Assembly (NCBI GenBank): GCA_029006755.1
Contig: JAQXGO010000018.1
Span: 1 to 52,761 of the forward strand
DNA from: Clostridia bacterium
GTDB lineage: Bacteria > Bacillota > Clostridia > UMGS1883 > UMGS1540
Reading direction: 5' to 3'
Length of the DNA stretch: 52,761 nucleotides
Shown piece by piece: positions 1 to 11,000 of the stretch. Every line of letters begins with the position of its first letter. Positions within the stretch are counted from its first letter, which is position 1. A model generated the notes under the pieces. The model was not told where the DNA came from. It was given only the letters and a program-made list of their open reading frames with translations, and ran no database searches. Both the position numbers and the translations under genes were made by a program.

Positions 1-144
1 TTGGACAAGCAGTATCCGCAGTATGGTTTTGCCGTACATAAAGGATATGGGACAAAAGCGCATAAAGAAGCGGTGTGGCAATACGGTCCTTCGCCGGAAC
101 ACCGAAGAAGCTTTTTAAAAAAATGGTATGGAGATGTGCAATGA
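1..144 (+). CDS. rnhB: Ribonuclease HII, C-terminal fragment (truncated by window edge)
   Basis: Frame 1 reads [47 protein letters not shown], a typical RNase HII C-terminus; stop overlaps the next start (ATGA). Confidence 0.85.
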   Translation: MDKQYPQYGFAVHKGYGTKAHKEAVWQYGPSPEHRRSFLKKWYGDVQ

Positions 145-491
145 GAGCCATTGGAAATAAAGGAGAAGATGCAGCCGTAAAGCATCTGAAACGGTTAGGG
201 TATACCATTGTAGAACGCAATTACTTTGCACGTGTCGGCGAAATTGATATTATCGCCAAAAAGGATGAGTACCTTGTATTCGTTGAGGTGAAAATGCGAC
301 GCAGTGAGGCTTACGGCGGTGGCGTAGCGGCGGTGGATTACCATAAACAGCAGAAAATCCGTAAGGCGGCCGCCTTGTATCTGCAACAGAAGGAGATGGA
401 AGTCGCCGTACGTTTTGATGTAGTGATTATTCATAGCGACGGCAGGCATATCGCCGAAAGAGATATAGAAGTGATTGAAAATGCCTTTTAA
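141..491 (+). CDS. yraN: YraN/UPF0102 family endonuclease-like protein
   Basis: [53 protein letters not shown] is characteristic of UPF0102. Start chosen at ATG 141, not 75, because of overlap with the rnhB stop. Confidence 0.85.
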   Translation: MRAIGNKGEDAAVKHLKRLGYTIVERNYFARVGEIDIIAKKDEYLVFVEVKMRRSEAYGGGVAAVDYHKQQKIRKAAALYLQQKEMEVAVRFDVVIIHSDGRHIAERDIEVIENAF

Positions 492-524
492 ATCTTTTGG
501 ATAGAAAAAATATTTGAAAAATTA

Positions 525-553
525 TTGAAATCATGTGAAAAATCGTGTATAAT
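525..553 (+). promoter_or_regulatory. Sigma-70/A-type promoter for SRP RNA
   Basis: TTGAAA (525-530), 17-nt spacer, TATAAT (548-553), directly upstream of the SRP RNA. Confidence 0.75.
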
Positions 554-560
554 ATATAAA

Positions 561-832
561 GTCGTACAATCGGGGAGTTAGCGGTGCCCTGTACCTGCAA
601 TCCGCTATAGCAGGGATGATGCCCTTTTTGAGGACTGAACTTGTATGGCCGGATTTTGTAAGTGGTGTTAACGGTCAGGTCTTACGCAACATAAACCCGT
701 GAACCTCGTCAGGTGGGGAACCAAGCAGCGATAAGCGGATCTTTGTGTGTGCCGTGAGAGTGCCTGGCATCAGCCGGCTGCAAAAATACCGCATATAAGC
801 GCTGCTTCGAGGAAAGGGCGTACGGCTTTTTT
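561..832 (+). ncRNA. ffs: Bacterial large-type SRP RNA (4.5S/scRNA)
   Basis: Alu-domain sequence GCGGTGCCCTGTACCTGCAATCCGCTATAGCAGGG and S-domain GAACCTCGTCAGGTGGGGAACCAAGCAGCGATAAGCGGA. Termini pair (GTCGTAC 561-567 with GTACGGC 820-826), followed by a T run (827-832). Upstream of dnaX, a common synteny. Confidence 0.9.
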
Positions 833-854
833 AAATGAAAAAAAGGTGACCAAT

Positions 855-2417
855 ATGGGATATACGGCGTTATATAGAACGTGGCGTCCGCTTACCTTTG
901 ATGATGTAGTGGGGCAGGCGCATATCACGGAAACCCTGAAAAATGAAATACAACGGCAAAGGGTAGGGCATGCCTATCTTTTTTGCGGTTCACGTGGTAC
1001 AGGTAAGACTTCTACGGCACGTATACTCAGCCGTGCTATCAACTGCCTTTCTCCGAAAAACGGAAATCCGTGCAACGAATGCGAGCATTGCCGCGGCATT
1101 TTAGAAGGCAAGATTTTGGATATTACTGAAATTGATGCCGCCAGCAATAACGGTGTCGACAGTATCCGTGATTTGCGTGAGGAAGCGCGGTTTGAGGGTA
1201 CGCGTTTGCAAAATCGTATTTATATTATTGATGAGGTGCACATGCTGACCATCAGTGCCTTTAATGCACTTTTAAAGATTTTGGAGGAACCGCCGCGTCA
1301 TGTGCATTTTATTTTGGCAACAACAGAGGCACATAAAGTGCCGGCCACCATTTTGTCCCGATGCCAGCGGTTTGATTTTCGCCGTATCCGCACAGCGGAT
1401 ATTGAAGGGCAGCTGCAAAAAATATTGCAGGCAGATGGGTTTACGATAGAGGACCGCGGGATTCGCCTGATGGCGGAAAAGGCGGATGGCTCGATGCGCG
1501 ATGCACTGAGTATCTTGGATCAGTGTATGGCGATTGGCGGCAATCGGCTTGCATATGAAGAAATTGCCGCGTTTATCGGTACAACGGCCGCGGATACGCT
1601 GCATCGCTTGGCTACGGCGATTGCCGGGCAGGATATACCGGCGATGCTGGCTGTGATGGAGGAGTATGGGCAGGAGGGAAAGTCCTTTACGCGATTTGCA
1701 GAGGATTTTACACAGTTTTTGCGGAGCCTGCTGCTTTGTAAATATATGCAAAATCCGGCAGAGGCGTTGGATGTAACGCCGGAAACGGCGGAGGAAATGA
1801 CGGCACTGGCCGCAAAATTTTCGCAGGAGCAGCTTGTTTATATGCTGCATGTTTTGATGGAAACGGCTGCACAAATGCGTTTTTTGTCGAATCCGAGGAC
1901 AAGCTTTGAGCTTGCGACAATCAAGATGGCAAATCCGGTGTATGGAGAGAACAGTGAGGCTTTGGCGGCACGTGTCTCGCAGCTGGAAATGCAGATGCAA
2001 AATGGCGTTGCCGACCGACCGCGGACAAATGCTGAAAAGCCTGTAAAACCGCAGGGAAAAGCACCGGAAAAAACAGAGAAAAAAAAGGCGGCAGTGGCAT
2101 CAAGTGACATGGCGGCGGCATTTTTAAAGAATATGGAAAAAATGCAAACGCTCTTTGTGCAGCGCAATCAATTGCAGTGCATGACCATTTTAGCGAGTGT
2201 AGCAGACGCTGAGGATAGAAACGGCAGGCTCTGCCTTTTGTTTCAAGATGAAAATGAGCTTTGCGCGGCACGAACAATGCTGATAGAAAAGAATATGGAG
2301 GCCTTTCGGGCCGCACTTTCAGAGGTCGCAAATATCGATGCGGCTGTAGACGTAGATTTAATGCAAAAAAAGATGATGCAGGCGGACGATCCGCTTGCAG
2401 GTCTTACGAATTTTTAA
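855..2417 (+). CDS. dnaX: DNA polymerase III subunits gamma and tau
   Basis: MGYTALYRTWRPLTFDDVVGQAHITETLKNEI...GSRGTGKTSTARILSRAINC; start at ATG 855 because the longer ORF (747) overlaps the SRP RNA. Confidence 0.95.
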   Translation: MGYTALYRTWRPLTFDDVVGQAHITETLKNEIQRQRVGHAYLFCGSRGTGKTSTARILSRAINCLSPKNGNPCNECEHCRGILEGKILDITEIDAASNNGVDSIRDLREEARFEGTRLQNRIYIIDEVHMLTISAFNALLKILEEPPRHVHFILATTEAHKVPATILSRCQRFDFRRIRTADIEGQLQKILQADGFTIEDRGIRLMAEKADGSMRDALSILDQCMAIGGNRLAYEEIAAFIGTTAADTLHRLATAIAGQDIPAMLAVMEEYGQEGKSFTRFAEDFTQFLRSLLLCKYMQNPAEALDVTPETAEEMTALAAKFSQEQLVYMLHVLMETAAQMRFLSNPRTSFELATIKMANPVYGENSEALAARVSQLEMQMQNGVADRPRTNAEKPVKPQGKAPEKTEKKKAAVASSDMAAAFLKNMEKMQTLFVQRNQLQCMTILASVADAEDRNGRLCLLFQDENELCAARTMLIEKNMEAFRAALSEVANIDAAVDVDLMQKKMMQADDPLAGLTNF

Positions 2418-2428
2418 AGGAGAGATGA

Positions 2429-2773
2429 GTGATGGCAAAGGGTGGATTTCCGAGAATGCCGGGCGGCAACATGAATAATATGATTAAACAGGCACAGAAG
2501 ATGCAGCAAGACATGCTGCGTGCACAAGAGGAGCTCGAATCAAAGACCGTAGAGGCAACCGTGGGGGGCGGCAGTGTTAAAGTTGAAGTCAGCGGCAAGA
2601 AAGAGCTTGTCAGTATTCATATTCAGCCGGAAGCAGTCGATCCCGAGGATGTGGAAATGCTTGAGGATTTAATCCTGGCCGCCGTAAATGAAGGCATGCG
2701 AAAAGCGGAAGAACTGGCCGCTTCCGAAATGGGTAAAATTACCGGCGGGATGAACCTGCCCGGCTTGTTTTAA
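2429..2773 (+). CDS. ybaB: YbaB/EbfC family nucleoid-associated protein
   Basis: [54 protein letters not shown]; located between dnaX and recR. ATG 2432 is the likely start. Confidence 0.93.
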   Translation: MMAKGGFPRMPGGNMNNMIKQAQKMQQDMLRAQEELESKTVEATVGGGSVKVEVSGKKELVSIHIQPEAVDPEDVEMLEDLILAAVNEGMRKAEELAASEMGKITGGMNLPGLF

Positions 2774-2788
2774 GGAGAGAGGCTGACC

Positions 2789-3388
2789 ATGTATGCACCG
2801 CCGATTGCAAATTTAATTGATATGTTTGCCAGAATGCCCGGCGTAGGCAGAAAGTCCGCCGTGCGCATGGCATTTTATGTGATGGGACTGCCTGCAAGCG
2901 AGGCAGAAGCCTTTGCGGATGCGGTACGCGTAGCAAAGGAAACCGTTGTGCTTTGCGAAACCTGCCAAAGCTATACAGATACACAACCCTGCGCGATTTG
3001 CAGTGATGCAAAGCGGAACAGGGCGGTAATTTGCGTTGTGGAAAATCCAAAAGATGTCGAGGCAATGGAAAAAACACATGAGTTTTCCGGCGTTTACCAT
3101 GTTTTGCATGGGGTGATTTCCCCCATTGACGGAATAGGGCCGGACGATTTGAAGGTGCGAGAGCTTTTGGAACGTGTCGCGGCTGAGGATGTGCAAGAAA
3201 TCATTATGGCCACCAATCCAAGTGTGGAAGGAGAAGCGACAGCGCTGTATCTTGCAAAGCTGCTGACCCCTTTTGGAGTAAAAATAACCCGAATTGCGCA
3301 CGGCATACCGGTAGGTGCAGATTTAGAGTATACGGATGAGGTCACGCTGGCACGGGCATTGGATGGCAGGAGAGAGATTACGTTATGA
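2789..3388 (+). CDS. recR: Recombination mediator protein RecR
   Basis: MPGVGRKSAVRMAFYVM, Cys4 zinc finger CETCQSYTDTQPCAIC, Toprim domain. Confidence 0.95.
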   Translation: MYAPPIANLIDMFARMPGVGRKSAVRMAFYVMGLPASEAEAFADAVRVAKETVVLCETCQSYTDTQPCAICSDAKRNRAVICVVENPKDVEAMEKTHEFSGVYHVLHGVISPIDGIGPDDLKVRELLERVAAEDVQEIIMATNPSVEGEATALYLAKLLTPFGVKITRIAHGIPVGADLEYTDEVTLARALDGRREITL

Positions 3389-4734
3389 ATTACGAAGCAA
3401 AGGTAAAGGAACTTTGTGAAGGGAAAAAGGCTTTTATCCGTACCTTCGGCTGCCAATTAAATGAAAACGACAGTGAAAAGCTGGCCGGTATGCTGCAAAC
3501 GATGGGATATGTTATCTCTGACGATATTCGTACAGCCGATTTGGTCCTCTTAAACACCTGCGCCATACGAGAAAATGCAGAGAAGAAAACCTTCGGTGCG
3601 GTGGGCTTACTGAAAAATCTAAAAGAAAAGAATCCGGCACTCATTGTAGTTATGGCCGGTTGCATGACCGGGGAAACACATGTAATGGATAAGCTACGGG
3701 CGACCTATTGCCATGTAGATATCGTGCTGGGTTCTAATAATATTGATGCTTTTCCGCGGCTTTTATATACTTATCTTTATGAAAAAGAACGCGTGTTTGA
3801 TACAGAGTATGCAGGCGTTTTGCCTGAAGGATTGCCAACCTATCGGCAGGATAAATTCCGTGCCAGCGTACCGGTTATGTATGGCTGTAACAATTTTTGC
3901 GCTTATTGCATTGTTCCGTACGTACGCGGACGGGAGAGGAGCCGTAAGGCTGCGGATATTGTGCGCGAGGTGGAGACACTTCGCGATAATGGCTATATGG
4001 AGGTTATGCTCCTGGGGCAGAACGTCAATTCCTATCAGGGTGGCGGCGATGCATTTGCGAGGCTTTTGCAACAGGTGAGCGATACCGGGATTCCGCGGAT
4101 TCGGTTTATGACCTCGCACCCCAAAGACATTAGCGATGCGGTGCTGGACGTAATGGCATCGCGCGATAATATCTGCAAGGCATTGCACTTACCGGTGCAG
4201 GCCGGCAACAATCGCGTGCTTGCGGCCATGAATCGGCGGTATACGCGTGAGAAGTATTTGTCCATTGTGGAAAAGGCCAGAGAAAAAATGCCGGATATTG
4301 TTTTGACAACGGATATTATTGTCGGGTTTCCGGGAGAAACCAACGAGGAATTTGCAGATACCATATCCCTCCTCAAAGCCGTGCGGTACGATATGATTTT
4401 CTCTTTTATTTTCTCTCCGCGGCAGGGAACGCCGGCGGCAAACATGGCGGATGTCCTAACCGCAGAAGAAAAAAAGCGGAATTTTGATCAGCTTCTCCAG
4501 GTGCAAAATCAAATTTCCAAAGAGAAGAATTTGCAGCTTGCAGATAAAATTTTGCCGGTACTGGTAGAAGGCCGGAGCAAGACGGATGCAACGATGATGA
4601 CCGGGCGTACCGATGGCGGAAAAATCGTGCACTTTAAAGGCGATGACGGTCTTTGTGGCCGCATTGTAGATGTACAGATTCAAACACCAAAGACTTGGAA
4701 CCTACAAGGAGAAATAGTATGTCACTCAAATTGA
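3385..4734 (+). CDS. miaB: tRNA-2-methylthio-N6-dimethylallyladenosine synthase MiaB
   Basis: RTFGCQLNENDSEKLAGML; radical-SAM CNNFCAYC; TRAM-like C-terminus. Confidence 0.93.
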   Translation: MNYEAKVKELCEGKKAFIRTFGCQLNENDSEKLAGMLQTMGYVISDDIRTADLVLLNTCAIRENAEKKTFGAVGLLKNLKEKNPALIVVMAGCMTGETHVMDKLRATYCHVDIVLGSNNIDAFPRLLYTYLYEKERVFDTEYAGVLPEGLPTYRQDKFRASVPVMYGCNNFCAYCIVPYVRGRERSRKAADIVREVETLRDNGYMEVMLLGQNVNSYQGGGDAFARLLQQVSDTGIPRIRFMTSHPKDISDAVLDVMASRDNICKALHLPVQAGNNRVLAAMNRRYTREKYLSIVEKAREKMPDIVLTTDIIVGFPGETNEEFADTISLLKAVRYDMIFSFIFSPRQGTPAANMADVLTAEEKKRNFDQLLQVQNQISKEKNLQLADKILPVLVEGRSKTDATMMTGRTDGGKIVHFKGDDGLCGRIVDVQIQTPKTWNLQGEIVCHSN

Positions 4735-7412
4735 TTTACGGACGTATTGGCAGTGGCAAAACAGACTTTTGTATGCGGGAAGCCCTTGCCGCACATAAGC
4801 CGGTGATTTACCTTGTACCGGAACAGTTTACTTTTACAGCGGAGCAGAGAATTTGCGCCGCTGTTAATGTACATGGACTTGGCGGCATAGAGGTTTTCAG
4901 CTTTAAAAGGCTCGCCATGCGCGTTTTGGCGACGGCTGAAAAGGCGGCTGTGCCAAGACTGGACGTGCGCGCAAAGGCGATTTTACTCCAAAAAATCTTA
5001 ATCGAAAATCGAAGGGATTTAAAGGTGCTCCGTCGGGAAGAAGAGGATGTGGGGACAGCCGGGGCATTGGTGAAACTGTTTACGGAACTAAAGCGGTATC
5101 AGATTACGCCTGCGGCATTGCGGCAGGCGGCAGAAAGAATACCGAATTCTGCGGATAAATTGTTGGATATCGCACTTCTTTTTGAAAAATACAATGAGAG
5201 AGTAGAAGCCAAGTTTGCTGATATGGATGACGATATGATGCGGCTTTCGGCGGCACTTTTAAAGACAGACTATTTAGCTGGCAGGGAAGTCTACATAGAT
5301 CGGTTTGACGGCTTTGACCCTTCGGAACTTTCGGTCATAAAGGCGATGCTGCAAACAGCAGACCGCGTAACCATTACATTGGCCTTTCACCCAAAAGACG
5401 AGGGACAGACAGCCTTTTCGATGCACAAAAAAATGGCCGATCGCATTTTGGGCATTGCGCGGGAAATGGGCGCTTTAGAGGAGGAGCCCATCGTTTTTGC
5501 ACAAAAAGAGAAGGGAAATCCGGAACTGGATTTTCTGGGGAGTGCCTATTTTTCCTACCCTGCCGCGCAATATGAAAAGAAAACAACCTGTGTACGGCTT
5601 GTCACGGCGCATGACCCCTTGCAGGAGGTGCATGCGGTTGCACGAAGCATAGTAAAGCTTTGCAGAGAAAAGGGCTATTATTATCGTGATATTGCTATTA
5701 CAGCCAGAAATATAGATATGTATGAACGGTACATACAGGCAGTTTTGCCGACGTATGAGATTCCGTTTTTCATGGATAGAAAAATCAGTATTTTGCAGCA
5801 TCCCTTTACGGTTTTCGTGCTTTCCGCACTGGAAACCATGCTGAAGGGGTGCAGTTATGATGTCATGTTTCGGTATATTAAATCCGGATTTTTGCGGCTT
5901 CGGCGCGAAGCGATCGATGTCCTGGAAAATTATGTGCTTGCGGCCGGTATACGCGGAAATACATGGAAGGACACCGCACGCTGGGAGGCAAGAGCCTCCG
6001 TTTATTCGGAAGCGGAAACAGAAGAAGAAAAAGCCGAAAAACAAATGGCGGACGAGGCAAGAAGGCGAGTGATAGAACCGCTGTTGCAGCTGGAAACGGC
6101 GATGCGTGAAGGAAAGACTGCCGCCGAAAAATGCCGTGCGTTGTATGCTTTTTTAGAAGAAATGCATGCGGAAAGGCGGGTCGAGGCGTATGCAAAGCTT
6201 TTTGAAAAAAGGGGCGATATTGCACGGGCGGAAGAGTACCGGGGCGTATACAACGATTTGATGGATGCTTTAGACGGTGTGTTTGATTCTTTCGGTGACG
6301 AAAAAATCAGTGTGCAGCAGTTATATGACATTTTACGCGTGGGATTGGGTGAATACGAAACCGGCATTATTCCGGCAACACTGGACGGGGTGAATGTCGG
6401 CTCTGTGGACCGTATCAAAGGGTACAATATAAAAGCACTTTTTGTGATCGGCGTGGTGGATGGTGTATTTCCTGCTTCGCCGGAACGCGGCGGACTCTTG
6501 CATGATATGGATCGCTGTGCCCTTGCGGAAGCCGGGATTGAACTGCCTACGGCAGAAAATAAAACTATCCTGGAAGAAGAACACCTGATTTACAAGTGCC
6601 TGACCATGCCGTCTGCCTTTTTATCGGTCAGTTTTCCGGGTGCGGACATGGATGGAGGTGCCAGAAGGCCTTCTCGTATTTGCAATCGTCTGCGTGAGAT
6701 TTTTCCAAAGCTTTGGGAAGAAAACCTGCTTTTAGGCCTTTCGGAGGCAGACAAACTGTCGGTGCCGCGCATCACCATGCGCTATCTTTTAGAGGCACTC
6801 AGAAATGGATCGGCATCGGAAGAACTCTGCCGTGCGTACGGCTGGCTTTTGGAAAACAGACGGCGTGAACTGCAAACGGCGATGGAGAGCCTTTCTTATC
6901 AAAATGAGGCACGGCCCTTACGGCCGGAAACGGTCAAAGAATTTTTCGGAAACAGAATTACAACGAGCGTTTCCAAATTGGAAAGACAAGCGGCATGTCC
7001 GTTTTCCTTTTTTGCAACGCACATACTGGGTGCAAAGGAAAGGCGCATCATGCAGCCGGGCGCGGCGGATGCCGGGCGCTTTTTGCATGATTTTATAGAT
7101 ATTTTCTCGGAACGCTTGCGGGCAAACGAGATGCAATGGCAGCAGGTAGATGCTGCATATATTGATAAAGAATTTGAGGAGATTGCACCGCTGATAGACA
7201 GGCGGATCAATCGTTATATGCTGGAGAGCTCCACGCGATACGCCTTTTTGTTTACAAGGCTCAAAAGCGCTGTGCGTGCCAGCCTTGCTATGCTTGCGGA
7301 GCACATGCGGCGCAGCAGATTTGCGCCCCTTGGGTATGAACTGACTTTTGGGGAAAATGGGGAGCTTGCACCGCTTACAGTGACACTTCCGGCGGCGGTG
7401 AGGTGCGGCTAA
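4719..7412 (+). CDS. addB: ATP-dependent helicase/nuclease subunit B (AddB), N-terminal part of a frameshifted gene
   Basis: MSLKLIYGRIGSGKTDFCMREALAAHKPVIYLVPEQFTF; first Fe-S cysteine region AACPFSFFATHIL. ORF stops early at 7412, and the homology continues in the next ORF in another frame. Confidence 0.85.
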   Translation: MSLKLIYGRIGSGKTDFCMREALAAHKPVIYLVPEQFTFTAEQRICAAVNVHGLGGIEVFSFKRLAMRVLATAEKAAVPRLDVRAKAILLQKILIENRRDLKVLRREEEDVGTAGALVKLFTELKRYQITPAALRQAAERIPNSADKLLDIALLFEKYNERVEAKFADMDDDMMRLSAALLKTDYLAGREVYIDRFDGFDPSELSVIKAMLQTADRVTITLAFHPKDEGQTAFSMHKKMADRILGIAREMGALEEEPIVFAQKEKGNPELDFLGSAYFSYPAAQYEKKTTCVRLVTAHDPLQEVHAVARSIVKLCREKGYYYRDIAITARNIDMYERYIQAVLPTYEIPFFMDRKISILQHPFTVFVLSALETMLKGCSYDVMFRYIKSGFLRLRREAIDVLENYVLAAGIRGNTWKDTARWEARASVYSEAETEEEKAEKQMADEARRRVIEPLLQLETAMREGKTAAEKCRALYAFLEEMHAERRVEAYAKLFEKRGDIARAEEYRGVYNDLMDALDGVFDSFGDEKISVQQLYDILRVGLGEYETGIIPATLDGVNVGSVDRIKGYNIKALFVIGVVDGVFPASPERGGLLHDMDRCALAEAGIELPTAENKTILEEEHLIYKCLTMPSAFLSVSFPGADMDGGARRPSRICNRLREIFPKLWEENLLLGLSEADKLSVPRITMRYLLEALRNGSASEELCRAYGWLLENRRRELQTAMESLSYQNEARPLRPETVKEFFGNRITTSVSKLERQAACPFSFFATHILGAKERRIMQPGAADAGRFLHDFIDIFSERLRANEMQWQQVDAAYIDKEFEEIAPLIDRRINRYMLESSTRYAFLFTRLKSAVRASLAMLAEHMRRSRFAPLGYELTFGENGELAPLTVTLPAAVRCG

Positions 7413-8038
7413 CGGGCAGAATTGATCGGGTGGACACTTTTTTTAGTGCGCAGCGAGGGGAAACGCTGGTCAGGATTATTGACTATAAATCCGGGGCAAA
7501 AGCTTTTGATATTGGGGAGGTGTATGCCGGCCTCAATTTACAGCTTGCGGTTTATTTATCGGCAATTTGCACACCGGAAAATGCAAGCATAGTCGGCGAA
7601 AACCCGGCACCGGCCGGCCTTTTATACTTTAGAATCAGTGACCCTGTCACAGATGTATTGCCGACGGAATCGGAAGCCGTCAAGAGCAAAAACTACAGCA
7701 AGGCCTTCCGGCTGAAAGGTCTTGTTCGGAGCGATATGGATATTATGGAGGCCATGGATGAAAAAAACGGCAAGGATATTTTGCCGGCAGGGACAGCCAC
7801 GGGAGAACAGTTTGCCGTTTTATCTTCGCATGTCAAGACAACGGTGCAACGCCTGGTGCGCGAGATGGAAAAGGGGAATATAGCCATTCATCCGTATAAA
7901 ACGGCACAAGAAACGGCTTGTACGTATTGCCCATACACAGCCTTTTGTGCGCATGACGGGCGGCACTATCATCAATTGAAAAAACAATCAGCCGCAGAGG
8001 TTTGGGCAGCAATGGAGGCGGTAGAAAATGAAAGTTAA
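7403..8038 (+). CDS. addB: AddB C-terminal nuclease/Fe-S domain, separated from addB by a frameshift
   Basis: GRIDRVD...RIIDYKSGAKAFD...NLQLAVYL and CTYCPYTAFC (remaining Fe-S cysteines) belong to the AddB C-terminus. Confidence 0.85.
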   Translation: MRLTGRIDRVDTFFSAQRGETLVRIIDYKSGAKAFDIGEVYAGLNLQLAVYLSAICTPENASIVGENPAPAGLLYFRISDPVTDVLPTESEAVKSKNYSKAFRLKGLVRSDMDIMEAMDEKNGKDILPAGTATGEQFAVLSSHVKTTVQRLVREMEKGNIAIHPYKTAQETACTYCPYTAFCAHDGRHYHQLKKQSAAEVWAAMEAVENES

Positions 8039-11000
8039 ATGGACAGAGGAGCAGGAAAAGGCTGTTTACGGCAGCAAAGCAAACTGCTTGGTTTCTGCCG
8101 CGGCAGGTAGCGGAAAAACGCAGGTTTTAACCGGCCGTATTTTGCATAGAATTATAGATGAGAATGTGGATGTACATAGAATGCTTGTGGTGACATTTAC
8201 GAATGCTGCGGCGGCAGAAATGCGCGAACGTATTACAAAGAGCCTTTCTGAAGCCTTGGAAGAAAATCCGGAAAGCACCCGGCTAAAACGGCAGATGACG
8301 CTTTTAGATGCAGCCTCTATCACGACCATGCATGCATTTTGCCTGCAACTTTTGCGTACACATTTTACGGAGGCAGGGGTAGATGCAGGCTTTCGGGTGG
8401 CGGATGCTGCCGAGGCAAAGCTACTGCAAACCGAAGCGGTGGAACTGGCACTCGAAAAGCTTTTGGCTGAGGGCGATGCAGAATTTATGGATTTTGCACA
8501 GGCATATAGCAGCCTAAAAAGCGATGAAGCACTCTGCGATGCTGCCATGGAACTATATAGCTTTGCGGAAAGCATGCCGGCACCGATGGAATGGATGCAG
8601 GAAAAGGCAAGGCTTTATGATGTGGAAAAAGAAAGCTTTACGGAAAGTATTTTTGCCAAAACACTTTTAGATTCCGTCCGCACGGCGCTTTCCGGTCTTG
8701 CACAAATGTGCAAACGCGGTGCGGAAGAACACGGAGAATCCCCGGCATTTGCAAAGCTTTTTCATGAAGACGAGCAAATGCTTTTAACGCTTTGCGCAAT
8801 AGAGGATTGGGATACGCTGGGCGAAGCATTGGTGGACATTAGGTGGACGCGGCGAAGCGGCGGCAAGGAGTATGCGCGGTTTGCCGAGGCGGATGGACTT
8901 CGCGCAACAATCAAAAAACAGACAGGGGAAATGGTGAAAAGGCTTGCGCTTTCCAGCGAGGAAGCCTGCGCAGTTATGCGAAAAGCAGGGAAGCATGTAC
9001 GCGCACTTTGCCGGCTTACAGAGGAATACGTGCGCGTGTACAGCGACATGAAAAAAGAAAAGAATCTTCTGGATTATAACGATTTGGAGCATAAGGCGAT
9101 TGCACTTTTGACGGAGGCAGATCACACCCCTTCGGCCATTGCGCTTGCCTTGCGCGAAAAATATGATGAAATATATATAGACGAATATCAGGATTCCAAT
9201 GAAGTACAGGAGCTTTTATATTCGATTATCAGCCGGGAGGGGCAGGGAGAACCGAACCGATTCATGGTGGGGGATATGAAGCAAAGTATTTATGGCTTTC
9301 GGAAAACCAGCCCGGCGCTTTTTATTCAAAAATGCAATACGTATCAAACGGAGGGTGCATACAGGCGTATTGTGTTAAGTAAAAACTTCCGCAGCCGCCC
9401 GGAGCTTCTTGCGTTTGTGAATACCGTATTTGAAAAGCTTATGACTACAAGTGTGGGCGGGATTGCCTATACAAAGGAAGAACGCTTGTATCCGGGAACG
9501 CCATTTCCACTGGCAGACAAACCTTCCGTCGTATTCTCTATAGTCGATACGGAGGAAAACAGACCGGAGCGTATGGAGATGGAAGCGTATCAGATTGCCC
9601 GCATCATACGCGAAACGGTGGGCACGCCCATCTATGACGGAAAAATGGGTGCGGTGCGGCCGGCACAATATGGCGATATCGCTGTAATTATGCGGTCGGT
9701 AAAGAATTTTGTTACCCCACTTTCCAACGCCTGTGCGGCCATGAATATTCCGCTTTTTTGTGATATAGGCAGCGGCTATTTTGCATCAACCGAAATTTCG
9801 ACATGCTTGTCCTTATTAAAAGTGATTGACAATCCGCTGAACGATATTCCGCTGCTCGCGACGATGCGTGCACCTTTCTTTGCGTTTACAGAGGAAGAGC
9901 TTGCCCAAATTCGCCTCAGGGACAGAAAACACCTTTTTTACAGAGCGGTGCAGGAAACGGCAAAAGAAAACACACCATTAGGAGAAAAGTGCAAAGCATT
10001 TTTGCAAAAACTGCGCCACCTGCGGGCGCTTTCCTTCAGCATGCCTACGGATACATTGATTTTGCGTGTCTTTGAAGAAACCGGCTACCTTATGTATGTC
10101 AGCGGTAGTGAGGGGGGCGAAAAAAAACGCGCCAACATGGAACTCCTCTTTCATAAGGCACATCAATTTGAAAAAACTTCTTTTCACGGTTTGTTTCACT
10201 TTTTGCGGTTTATTGAAAATATGCAAACCCATAGCGAAGATGCCGGTGAAGCATCGATGGTGAATGAAAATGACAACGTAGTGCGTCTTATGACCATTCA
10301 TAAAAGTAAAGGATTGGAATTCCCGATTGTCATTCTGGCGGATCTGGCAAAGGATTTGGACGGCAGAAAGGGGCAGGAAAAGTTTCTGTTCCATAAGGAT
10401 ATAGGCATTGGAGTGCACTATGTGGATACAAAAGAAAAAATCCGCTATAAAACGCCGGGCTATGCCGCAATTGCCGAAGCCAAAAAAGAAGAAGAAATCG
10501 GTGAGGAACTGCGTGTTTTGTATGTGGCGCTTACCAGAGCCAAGGAAAGGCTGTTTTTGGTCGGGGCTACGGATATGAAAAAGCAAATGGAGGCATGGAA
10601 GGGCAACCTTTCCCCTTTTGATGTTTTGCATGGCGGCTCGTTTTTAACACTTCTCGGTAGGTGCGCGTTGCTAGCCGGTTCACCGATTGCCGGCGTGCAG
10701 CTTGATGTCTGTGTGCCCTTTCAGGCAATGGAGGAACCCGAAAAGACACAAAAGCAAATGGAAAGCCTGCCGCCGGATGCCAAAACACGTGCAATTTTGG
10801 AATATCAGTATCCGCATAAAACACTTCGGGCAATTCCCTCCAAGGTTTCGGTTACAGAATATAAGCGTATGATAGAAACGCAGGATGAAGCCTCGCTGCA
10901 TCTGTATCGGCATTCAAGCCTTAAAAAGCCCCGTTTTTTGCAGATGGAAGGCAACATTAGGGGGGCAACTTTTGGCACGCTGATGCACTTTATTATGCAA

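Noticed and set aside
747-854. N-terminal extension of the dnaX ORF (MCRESAWHQPAAKIPHISAASRKGRTAFLNEKKVTN)
   Set aside because: Overlaps the SRP RNA 3' domain and terminator; homology begins at MGYTALYRTWRP.
1272-2000. Large antisense ORFs (e.g. 242 aa opposite dnaX, 217 aa opposite addA, 312-aa ORF at 48071 opposite mtaB)
   Set aside because: They mirror conserved genes on the other strand, have no recognisable domains and look compositionally like reverse-strand translations.
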